From Voacanga thouarsii (taxonomy: Eukaryota; Streptophyta; Magnoliopsida; Gentianales; Apocynaceae): a stretch of DNA of 64,000 nt. Below are positions 11,371 to 21,686 of the stretch, piece after piece (within the stretch, counting starts at the first letter, position 1; every line of letters starts with the position of its first letter). A program made the translations under genes and the position numbers. The notes beneath the pieces were generated by a model. The model saw nothing but the letters and a program-made list of their open reading frames with translations, was not told the origin of the DNA and ran no database searches. The DNA lies in contig JANUWF010002285.1 in the NCBI GenBank assembly GCA_026120185.1, forward strand, positions 1,116,001 to 1,180,000, in the 5' to 3' direction.

Positions 11371-12850
11371 GTAAGTCCTTACATTCAAATTCAGGAAAAC
11401 GTTTTATGCTTGATGTAAGACCTTACATTTCATGAAATTTTGTACGCTTGTGTTATTTTGAAAACTTTACTATATTTTATTTTTAAATTCTTACAACTAT
11501 GAAATGTATTTGTATTCATGACTCCTTTTCAATACGTTTTGATAAAAGAACTGTAAGTCCTTATGCACATGAATGCTTAATGCATGATCTATTTTAGAAA
11601 CCTTTTACAAGTTGATATGTATGATTTATTGCTATGTATTGAATATTATGAAGTATTTATCATCATCAAATTATGAGTTTATTTCCATGCATAAGTTTGC
11701 GAAAGCCAAAGCATGAACTCTAAAATCATTGGCACCGGTGATCAATACTCTTTACATGGTGAATTGCAATTATGCAAATGTTATGCCTTAAGTATAATTT
11801 GGAAAATTATTTGATCGACTATATATTTTTAAATTTTTGGAGAATAATTAATTTCAAAGTATTAGCGGAATGAAAATGTATGTATATTTCAAAATGGGAA
11901 ACTAAATTTTGGAAATATATTGAGCTATTCCTTGATAGAATACCATTGTATTGAGCTAAGTTAAAATGTGAAGGCATTGAGTACTCAATAGGGGAAATAT
12001 TTCATGTACTAGCCTACGTTAGACTAAGGGTGCTTTCCAGTAAAGAGGCCTTCTTCGGAAAGTCACCAATTTCCAAACAAGCTATAGTACTTATAAGTTG
12101 AGCCTGTCCTTAACTAGCAATGCATTTCTGAGGGGAGAAGGAAAGAAGATGGGGGACATCAAGAATTTGATTTTGAGTGAGAAAAGATAGAATACCTCTT
12201 TCAGTAGGACATATACCTAATCGACAACATGGGATTACATGTGCTTTGCCCATAAATTATGTATTATGATGAAGGGAATCATGGCAATGGTATCATGATA
12301 ATACGGCGTTGATAATGGCTCAAGACTTGATATTAATGTTTTATTAATATTTTTCCCAGATTTATCTTATTGACAATATCCTATAACGTAATGTATTGAT
12401 ATTTTTCTAATAAAATCATGTTGGCATTGTACTTTATATTACTTGTGTGATTTTCCCGTAATGGTGGTTTATGAATATGTTTGAAGGCATAAATGATTTA
12501 TCTATATTATTTCAACTCAATATTTTATACGCATCATGAGTTGATTCAAAAATTGAAACATAAGCATACACAGAACTTACGACGATTTTTATCTCATACA
12601 TTTCTTTTAACCATATTTTCAGGGAGACTAAGTCCTGTCAAGGCTAAGAATTCTAGCTTGAATGACTTTTGTAACAAGATGCTCTTATGTTGACAGTTTT
12701 AGTACTTCAATTATTTGGTTGTTTGAATTATCTTTAATTAGAGACTTCTGTATCACGTTAAGTTTTGTAATGATTTTATTTAACTTTAATTATTTGGGTT
12801 ATGTATGTAGTTAGGTTGTTATATACTGGCCAAAGACCAAAGGTGTTACA
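11371..12850 (+). repeat. Chromovirus-like LTR remnant, 3' end
   Basis: Ends GGTGTTACA (12842-12850), the usual end of plant chromovirus LTRs, immediately before a tRNA-Met-type primer site. The start is lost where copia-1 ends. No gene is seen in it. Confidence 0.6.
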
Positions 12851-12852
12851 AT

Positions 12853-12864
12853 TGATATCAAAGC
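12853..12864 (+). other. Degenerate tRNA-Met-type primer-binding site
   Basis: TGATATCAAAGC, two substitutions from TGGTATCAGAGC, placed two bases after the TGTTACA LTR end. The following GGCTAAGGACCAATCACGAC stretch resembles a chromovirus leader. Confidence 0.7.
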
Positions 12865-13229
12865 ATGATCTTGGCTAAGGACCAATCACGACACAACAAA
12901 TGTCTTGAAAATCTACTGAGTCATGGGAGGAAAAGAAAATTGTTGAAATCTATTTCCTTATCTTTCTTAAATTACATTTCAATCCTAGAATAATCAAGTA
13001 TTCTAAGAATCAGTCATGCTACTTTTAGTGAATAAAAAATCTAGTCATATGGCATTTCCTATTATCTCAAATACATTCTTAAACTGATGTTAACACCTAT
13101 TTTGGCATATACTCACATATTTCATGTAGCATATGGGTAGTTAAATCACAAAACAACCTTCTCAACTTAAAATTGGAATAGGGTTTTTCAAGTCTCCCCT
13201 ATGTAATATAATTTCTTCCTCCACTACAA

Positions 13230-13860
13230 AAAAAAATAATAATAATAACTTTTGGCAACGTCAGAGAAAGTGTGACAAAATTGGCCAAAACTGTGGCAAA
13301 TACGTTTTTGCCACGAAAACGCCACAATTTTCAAGGCGTAGGGGTTATAGCCGTTGAAAAAAGTTTGGCACAATTGTGTAGCCGTGGGGAATACCTTTTT
13401 CCATGGATTTACCATAGTTTTGGAGTCGTTGTAAATAAAGTGTGGTATTTATTCATGGACTTTTGCCACAGTTTTTCCCAATGGTTATTAACTATGGGCA
13501 AAGGTTTCAATTTTTTTGTCAGGGGTTAACAATTTATAACTGTGGGGAATATTATTTGTTGCAATTAAATTTCTGTTGGAAATAATCCTTTTTGTCATGG
13601 TTCTTTTCTAAATTGACATAACTGTGGGTAATGCCCAATTGCAATGATTTCCTTATTGTTATAATTAATACTTTTTGCCACGGTTCTTTTCTAAATTGAC
13701 ATAACCGTAGGTAATGCCCATTTGCAACGTTTCCTTACTGTTGTAATTAATACTTTTTGCTACGGTTCTTTTCTAAATTGATAGAACTACGGGTAATGTC
13801 CATTTGCTATGATTTCCTTACTATTCTAATTAATACTTTTTGCCACGCTTCAAAGCTTCA
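13230..13860. repeat. CACTA left subterminal repeats, including three 83-bp tandem units
   Basis: After scattered short TTGCCACG/GCCGTTG motifs come three tandem copies of an 82-83 bp unit starting at 13589, 13672 and 13754, each opening TTTTTG(C/T)(C/T)A(C/T)GGTTCTTTTC, with a partial fourth at 13837. In CACTA elements subterminal repeats of this kind are transposase-binding sites; that role here is inferred. Confidence 0.85.
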
Positions 13861-15643
13861 GAAAAAATGGTACGCAATTTTTGAACAACTTTCCATATTT
13901 TTTTACATCTGTAGTGAATGTACATTGAATTCAATATGATGATATTGAAAAATTGTTTTTCCTTCTACTTTAACAAGATCATGTACTATACATATAGAAC
14001 TATGAAAACATCTAATATTAATAATCAACTATCATCCATTGAATAAACAATCAAAATGCCATATTCCATTAATAATAACTTAATATAATGGAGTCTAATA
14101 AGTGTCATGAATCTAATCCTTGATATTAGTTCAAAATAATCCAAAACAAAACCACAATTCTAACTATGACATCCATCAGAAGTCATAAAAATTCATTGAG
14201 GACAAAAAACCATGCCATAGTTAAATGAACCTTCAACCACCTCAATCTTCATACCTCCTGTCATTAAGAAAAAAAATGACAACATTACTTCTTAATAAGG
14301 CTACAATCTAAACTTCTAAAGTCACTACGAAACTTGTCTCAGATATATGTAATCATCCACTTTAACATAAAATTCGAAATCATAAAGCACATAAGCAGCT
14401 TTGAAGAAATCTAATGTGCATTGACAAAAAGTGAAATTTAAAATACTATGTGTCACCACATCTGATTAATTATTAGAATTACAGTTCACAAAAATGAAAA
14501 AAGAGAAAAGAATATGTAAAGAAAACTAAAAACTCAGCTTCCAAGTGACATGAAGTTCGATGTTAATTGTTACCAACAAGTGTGAACAAACTTGAGAAGT
14601 ATGCTTTACAACTTAAGTAAGCATTCATGAGAAAAGCATTTGCATGAACCAGACAAGGATAATTTAAAAGTGAATCATAAAAAATTCTCAACAATTCTAG
14701 TCCCAATAGGAAATCTCAAGTGCAACTGCTAGCAAACGATAAGCACAAGAGGATCATAATATCCGATAAAATGAAGATGCATTACTATATCATTTAGGTG
14801 GTAATTTTCCAAAAGATAAACATCTAATAAATGAAACCCCAATTTCCTCATCACCATAACAACACCATACACAAGCTATAATAAGTGATCCACACATCAT
14901 CATTATTTCAAACTAAAAGACTAAATAGACAAAAGCAAAAGAGTAGAATTAATCTATGAGTTATTGATAAAGTGGTACTCTTACGTCAACCAAGTACAAC
15001 AAAGTACATCCCAATAAAATTTAGCCAAACAAAGGTGATGTCTTTGTTCATGTTATTGAAATAGCAATTCCCAGGGCCTCAACAGAACACTAATTATTCA
15101 AAGCTAGTCCATGTTTACCAACAAAGTTTTGCACCAAATATTAAAAGTATTTTTAGATAGCATACATGGCATTCTCAGCATTTTCTGACTGAGATTATCC
15201 CAGATATTACTACTATCTAAAATAGAAAAGAATGCCCGAATCTACGACATATATGTCTCTATTTTAACTCCTTGGTGATTTTAAAAACAGAAAAGAACCA
15301 CAGAGATAGTATAGTTAATACTAAAGCAGTTCTTCAACATCAATTACTTGCTTTTTCAAATCTTGGCCTTTCGAAATTTCAAATTCCCATAAAAGAATGA
15401 TGAACGGGCAAATACTGCACATCATATCTCAACCAAAACAATAGACAAAATGATTGAAGGGCAATTTAAAAACCCAATAAAATATATAAAGGGAAGATTG
15501 AACTATGTTGGAACAACCACATTATGTTCAAGGCTACATTATTTTCAAAAGTATACTAAGCACTCAGAATAATGCTCAAAAGTATACTAAGCATTTTTAG
15601 CATTACTACTCAGCATTTTGCAGCATTTCACAATACATAATAC
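13861..15643. other. CACTA interior downstream of transposase, nothing recognised
   Basis: AT-rich stretch on the 3' side of the minus-strand transposase gene. I find no coding similarity. A short direct repeat with CAAAAGTATACTAAGCA occurs twice at about 15545-15595. Confidence 0.5.
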
Positions 15644-17471
15644 CTATTTTCCCTCATTGCTTAAGGTGTAACATGAATGCATTATAGATATTCTTCCATT
15701 CTCGGTTTGAGGATGCATTGATGTTTGGATTTTCATTATCTCTAAGTCACGCCTAGAATTTAAAGTGTCCTTAGTTTTTCCTTGAACATTAAATATCGTG
15801 CCCCCAATATTATCATAGAAATTCTTCTTGATATACATCACATCAAGATTATGCGGACATATATTATCCTTCCAATAAGGCAACTCCCAAAAGATGTTTT
15901 TTTTTTTTTTTCCATTTGCAATCTCTGGATGCTTTACTTTCACCTCTTTTTCATTTTCTCAAATCATCCACCTTGTATTCTGTAAGAACACTTCGAAGTT
16001 GTTGCTCAGTTCTAGAACTAGACATTCAATCCGGTTTTAAATCGTACTCTCTTATGCCATCAAAAGATACCTTGTCCTTACGAAATCTATGATTTGTAGG
16101 TAAAAAACAACGATAACCAGTGTAGCAAAACTTTCTAGAATGCCCCAACCAAAGGGATCGTGTTTTATGTCGACAAACAGGACTGGCAAACTCTCTCTTA
16201 ATACTCCAACCAGATAACATTGCATACGCTAGAAAGTCATTCATTGTCCATAACAAAGCTGCATGTAATCGGAACATGCTATTAGTTGATGCATCATAGG
16301 TTTCTACTCCATTGTTCCATAAATCTTGAAGTTCTTTAATAAGTGGGTGCAAATAAATGTCAATCTTTTATCCAAGACCTTTAGGACTAACTATGAGCAT
16401 GGAAAGAATAAAGAAAGATTGCTTCATATACAATTCCTGTGGCAAATTATATGGAATAAGGACAACAGGCCATGTGCTATAAGCAATAGATAATTATCTA
16501 AAAGGATTAAAGTCATCTGATGTGAGCCCAAGTCTTATATTGCAACTATCAGATGCAAATGATGGATTCCTATCATTAAAATGTTTCCAAGCTTGAGAAT
16601 CAGCTGGATATTGTTGTATGCCATCTTGGGTTCTTTCCTCATGATGCCACTTCATTAATGATGCATTTTTTAATGCCATAAAGTATTTATGTAGCCTTGG
16701 CTACAACAAAAAATATCTCATCTGCTTAACTACTTTTTTGCCTTTAACTTTATATCTTCCAGCATTACAAATTTTACAACAGTCAAGATCTTTGTCCTCA
16801 TTTCTGAACAACATACAATTGTTTGGATATGCATCATACGTCACATTAGTGAATCTAAAATCTTCAGTAATCTTCTTGGCTTCGTGGAATAATTTGGGAA
16901 GTTGTACACCTTGAGGAAATGCATCATTAAGTAAATCAATCAACATTGTGAAACGTGTATCTGTCCAACTACTAATAACTTTCAAATGTAACAAGTTCAC
17001 AATAAATGAAAGTTGTGTGAATTTATCACATCGTACATACAATTCACATTCAACATCTTGCAGAAGTTTCAAGAAATCCCTAGTATATTTATTAGGCCCA
17101 TTCAATTGATCAGTGTCACATGGTTCCATATTACCTATATTTGGAACCCCAAATGCTTCATGAACCATATCAACCATATCATCTCGAGTGACCGAATTGA
17201 AAGAGCTTTCTCCCTCATCCCTAACTATTGTGTCCACATTGGTTTCCCCATGAAAACTCCAAAGGGTATAGTTATTCATGAAACCATGAATAACCTAGTG
17301 AGCTTTCATAACATCCTTTGACAAAAAGAAACGATTCCCATATTCTTTACAAGGACAGTATATCAGTGAATGCTTATCCTTGAACCGGTACGCAAATACT
17401 AAGAATTCATCAATCTTACCTATATACTCATTTGAAGTCCTTTATTTTGAATACATCCAATGCCTATCCAT
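15644..17471 (-). pseudogene. TNP2-type CACTA transposase, broken
   Basis: The likely start is the ATG at 17471, opening M-D-R-H-W-M-Y as in the plant transposase-associated N-terminal domain; a stop follows at the tenth codon. From 17279 a 192-residue stretch stays open with the F-H-G-E, F-G-V-P and L-S-F-I-V-N-L-L-H-L-K motifs and the P-N-N-C-M-L-F segment, then a C-K-I-C-N-A-G-R-Y zinc-binding-like element. Further downstream come D-S-Q-A-W-K-H-F, R-L-G-L-T-S-D-D-F-N-P-F and W-P-V-V-L-I-P-Y-N-L-P (~16480), N-G-V-E-T-Y-D-A (~16310), a cysteine-poor zinc-finger-like part and, after a frame change, P-Y-W-K-D-N near 15870. This is the order of TNP2 (Transposase_21). At least four stops or frame changes and loss of the C-terminal third make it inactive. 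Confidence 0.9.
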
Positions 17472-18519
17472 GTTGACCCGAATCCCTTGATAAATTTTAT
17501 AAAAAAAAAAAAAACTATAGTACATGAGACTTATAAACTACAAATCATGATACATGTAAATAGCTTCAGAGGTAAAAGTTTTTACTTCATAAACTAAAAA
17601 AAAAAAAAAATCCAACCAATTTCAAATCAAATTATTTGAAGGAAGACATTCAATTCTAGTTACTAGTTTAAATTGATTTACAAATTGTTCACCTTCTATT
17701 ATGAACAAGATCCATAGAGCATGCAAATGAAAAATAAAATTCCCAATTATATCCTAACTATTGAAGCTACCTAACAAATTCATTCTAAACTATATTATGC
17801 AATTTAAAATCTTCACTTGCCACAAAATAAAATAGTTAATAACAAAGTTTTCAGTAACAACTAAACCATATAAAAGAAAGAAATACCTTTGATAGTAGTT
17901 GTGCCCAATGATTTAAAGCTTCAAGTTCTCTTTATTTATCAACTTCCTAAAAAAAAAAAAAAAAAAAGGAAGAAGAATAAGAACACCAAAGGCAATAATC
18001 CTTTAGAAGAGCACAACTTATATAAGTAATACTGACATACATAATATTATTTTTAAGGGAAGGCATCATTACCGTTGTGCTACGTACACCTTTACTAACC
18101 ATAAGGTAGAAGCCCATTCTTAGTGTATTAATGCATTTAACTATATCCACCCACAATCCTACCAGCATTTGTCAAAGGCATTAGAAGGGGAGATATTAAG
18201 CAAATGCCACATAAAAAGAAAAACAAAATGAGAATTATTTTCCAAAAATCAGTAAAAAAAAAAAGATATTTTTTTCACTAAGAAAAAAGAAAAAATGGTG
18301 AGAATAATAAAATAGACTTAAATAAACAAAGTATCTAATTTATATTTAAAAAATTCATAAAGGAATCTTAAACTATCAAAAAAAAATTAACACAATAATT
18401 GTTGAAAAATATAAATTTTTATATTTAATTAAATAATATGACAATATATCAATGAGATAAACAATATTTATCTTTTACTGTAGACATATAACTAAAATAT
18501 AGATCTTTCTCCCTCTCAG
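17472..18519. other. CACTA region upstream of the transposase, no gene
   Basis: AT-rich with several A runs (17500, 17598, 17950, 18255). This should hold the transposase leader, but I cannot identify a promoter or leader exon with confidence. Confidence 0.4.
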
Positions 18520-20400
18520 CTTCCATAATCTGGCATAATATCTAAAAAAATATCCAAAACTAACGCATTTACAAAGATAAGCATATCAAATTAATAATTC
18601 AACCGTTAAATTTGTTGAAATTGCTAAGAAAAATATTATGACAAGATTTGAAGGTAATCGGATATATTTTGACACATTGTCTAGCATAATATTTAGAAAA
18701 ATATCCAAAACTTAACGTATTTATAAATATAGGCATATCAAATTAATGATCCAATTGTTAAATTTGTTAAAATTACCAAGAAAAGGGTTATGACAAAATT
18801 TGAAGGTAATCAGATATATTTTGGCACATAATCAAGCATAATATCTAGAAAAATATCCAAAACCTAACAAATTTACAAAGATAGGCATATAAAATTAATG
18901 ATTCAACCATTAGATTTGTTAAACTCACTAAGAAAAGTGTTATGACAATATTTGAAGGTAATCAGACATATTTTGGTACACAATATAGCATAATATCTAT
19001 AAAAAAATATAAAAAACCTAACACATTTACAAAGATAGGCATATAAAATTAATGATTCAACCATTGGATTTGTTAAAATCACTAAGAAAAGTGTTATGAC
19101 AAAGTTTGAAGGTAATCAGATATATTTTGGTATATAATCAAGCATAATATCTAAAAAAATATCCAAAACCTAACACATTTACAAAGATAGGCATATCAAA
19201 TTAATGATTCAACCGTTAGATATGTTAAAATCACTAACAAAAGTGTTATAACAAAGTTTGAAGGTAATTAGAAATATTTTGGTACATAATCTAGCATAAT
19301 ATCTAAAAGAAATATACAAAACCTAACACATTTACAAAGATAGGCATATCAAATTAAATATCCAATCGTTAGATTTGTTAAAATCACCAAGAAAAGTGTT
19401 ATGACAAAATTTAAAGGTAATCGGATATATTTTGGTACATTATGTAGCATAATATATAAAAAGAAATGTAAAAAACCTAACACATTTACAAAGATATGCA
19501 TATAAAATTAATGATCCAACCATTAGATTTATTTAAATCACTAAGAAAAGTGTTATAACAAAATTTGAAAGTAATCAAATATATTTTGGCACTTAGTCTA
19601 GCATAATGTCTAGAAAAATATCCAAATCCTAACACATTTACAAAGATAGGTATATCAAATTAATAATCCTACTGTTAGATTTGTTAAAATTACTAAGAAA
19701 AGTATTATGACAAAATTTGAAGGTAAATGGATATTTTTTTTGTACATAATCTAGCATAATATCTATAAAAAAAAATATCTAAAACCTAACGTAGTTACAA
19801 AGATAGGCATATCAAATTAATGATCCAACCATTAGATTTGTTTAAATAACTAAGAAAATTGTTATGAGAAAATTTGAAGGTAATTAGATGTATTGTGGCA
19901 CTTAATCTAGTATAATGACTAGAAAAATATCCAAATTCTAACTCATCTACAAATATAGGCATATCAAATTAATTATCTAAGCATTATATTTGTTAAAATT
20001 ACTAAGAAAAATGTTATGACAAAATTTGAAAGTAAACGGATTTTTTTTCGTACATAATCTAGCATAATATCTAAAAAAAATATAAAAAACCTAACACATT
20101 TACAAAGATAGGCATATCAAATTAACGATCAAATTATTAGATTTGTTTAAATTGTGAAGAAAAGTGTTATGACAAAATTTTAAGGTAATCCGATATGTTT
20201 TGACACATAATCTAGCATAATATCTAGAAACACATTCAAAATCTAATGCATTTACAAAGATAGACCTATCAAATTAAGGATCCAATCATTATATTTGTTA
20301 AAATTACTAAGAAAAGTGTTATGACAAAATTGGAAGGTAATTAGATATATTTTGGTACATAATATAGTATAATATCTAGAAAAATATTCAAAAAAATATG
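18520..20400. repeat. Tandem array, about 13 copies of a ~153-bp unit
   Basis: The marker AGCATAATAT (with small changes) recurs at about 18531, 18682, 18834, 18987, 19141, 19293, 19448, 19599, 19752, 19907, 20060, 20214 and 20366, a spacing of 149-155. Each unit carries, in order, AATATCCAAAACCTAAC, ACATTTACAAAGATAGGCAT, AT(C)AAATTAATGATCCAACC, TTAGATTTGTTAAAAT, AGTGTTATGACAAAATTTG and ATATATTTTGGTACATAAT. Units differ by scattered substitutions and small indels. It lies between the right terminus and the transposase gene. Confidence 0.93.
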
Positions 20401-20559
20401 TAGCTGGTCCAAAAAACTATATAAAAATTAACAAAATAGTAATATCAAGATTTGGGCACGCAACCACTTGAATATATAAAATTACCTCAACTATGGTATT
20501 TAATGAAAAGTTCCATTTGGTGTTGACACTTTTTAATATTTGATAAAATGAGAAAAAAT

Positions 20560-20830
20560 ATGCTTTTTTCACAGTTTAATAAAAACTGTGGGTAATAAAA
20601 TTAATTTACCCACAGTTTCAAATCTCTGTGGCAAAAAATTAGTTTTATCCACACAATTTTTAAATCTGTGGTGAAAAGTAACTTTTACCTACAAAAACAT
20701 AGCTGTGACAAAATAAAGTGTTACAAAAAAGAATTATATGCCACAGAATTCAAAACTATGATAAAAAAAAAAGCTTTCACCACAGATTTTGCTATGTTGC
20801 AAGTAAAAACGTTGCCAAAAGCCACTTTTT
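20560..20830. repeat. CACTA right subterminal inverted motifs
   Basis: Multiple CACAGTTT / AAACTGTGG and TCTGTGG / CCACAGA motifs in both orientations, for example at 20570, 20586, 20608, 20626 and 20778. They form the counterpart of the left subterminal repeats but with a different arrangement and no 83-bp unit. Confidence 0.8.
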
Positions 20831-20840
20831 TTTTGTAGTG

Positions 20841-21330
20841 CTCGCAATTAGCTTCCATGTAGTAACTCTAGGCATTTCTGTTGAATGCACTTCCTGTTTC
20901 CCAAGTTGCCTCTCAAATTCCATAATGGTCCCACTAAATCTTAACCATGGTAATTTCTTATTCCACAGTTCTCTTACCCTTTGTTCAAGTATTTGCACTA
21001 GTTTTCTTCTTAAAAGAGATCAACAAACAAATAAAGTGGTTCTTTGTTTAGAACATGCTCTACATCATGGTCATGAATTCCAGCCAATTCTTTTAGTAGC
21101 TATAGCTTGTAAGCACTATTCCCAATTTTTACACAATTTCAAATGGCCAATGAATCTTGGAAATGCTTAGGAATTTATTAGTATGGTGCGAACATCAAGA
21201 AAACTTGATCCCTTACTTCAAATTCCAATCTTCATCTCCAATTGTCAACTTAACTCTTTTGTCTAATCCTAAAAAATCTTTCACTTTTCTAAACATTTCG
21301 TTCACCTTTAGCAATTATCTATTAGCATTT
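20841..21330 (-). pseudogene. Ty3/gypsy (chromovirus-like) pol C-terminus
   Basis: Read on the minus strand with frame changes, the segment gives the end of the integrase: a P-R-F-I-G-H motif (~21140), an L-W-N-K-like segment and E-A-T-W-E-T near 20925, as in the tail of plant chromovirus integrases. When the CACTA element is ignored, the frame runs on into 13221-13170 as C-E-E-E-I-I-L-H-R-G-D-L, a typical chromovirus pol end. So the CACTA element inserted into the last codons of this gene. No complete domain remains. Confidence 0.72.
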
Positions 21331-21433
21331 TGCCTTAGAAGTAATCACATGTATATTGTATATTGTACATTCATTTAATAATAAGGGTATTCTTTATTTT
21401 TCAATTTCTTCATTTCATATATGTTTATAAAAT
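21331..21433. other. Short AT-rich gap
   Basis: Nothing recognised between the gypsy pol remnant and the start of the large copia LTR. Confidence 0.3.
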
Positions 21434-21686
21434 TGTTAAATAAAGTCCCAAACACATAGTATAGTATTAAGAAAATTATGATAGAGATCATAATATGATA
21501 TTCCTACTACACTATGTAGTGCTTGTACTTAAACTATCCCTACTCATAGTATAAATGAGATAGGACTTCATTAATGCGCAAAGACTAGCACGTGTTATAA
21601 TTCTTGACTTGATCAAGTGGTCATTCTCACATTCATGAGTTTTGTGATACTTAAAGTTAAGACGTGGAAGCTTGTTATGTGAATAA

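Larger units (their letters stand above)
13222..20840 (-). mobile_element. CACTA (En/Spm-like) DNA transposon
   Basis: Begins CACTACAAAAAAA at 13222 and ends TTTTTTTGTAGTG at 20840; beyond the A/T run the inverted ends also share TTTTGGCAACG. The flanks are CTC (13219-13221) and CTC (20841-20843), the 3-bp duplication expected of this superfamily. Length 7619 bases. Subterminal GCCAC/CACAGTTT repeats occupy both ends. The TNP2-type transposase lies on the minus strand, so the right end is the transcriptional 5' end. A second CACTA gene (TNPA-like) was not recognised. Multiple lesions in the transposase make the copy non-autonomous now. Confidence 0.93.

Noticed and set aside
15782..17321. Plus-strand frames of 67-102 codons over the CACTA transposase
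   Set aside because: Shadows of the minus-strand TNP2 pseudogene.
18520..20400. Regularly spaced repeats that might suggest a CRISPR array
   Set aside because: The whole 153-bp unit is repeated with no unique spacers; it is a tandem satellite-like array in a plant transposon.
20718..21170. 150-codon plus-strand frame
   Set aside because: It starts inside the CACTA terminus and runs antisense over the gypsy pol tail; the minus strand explains the sequence better.
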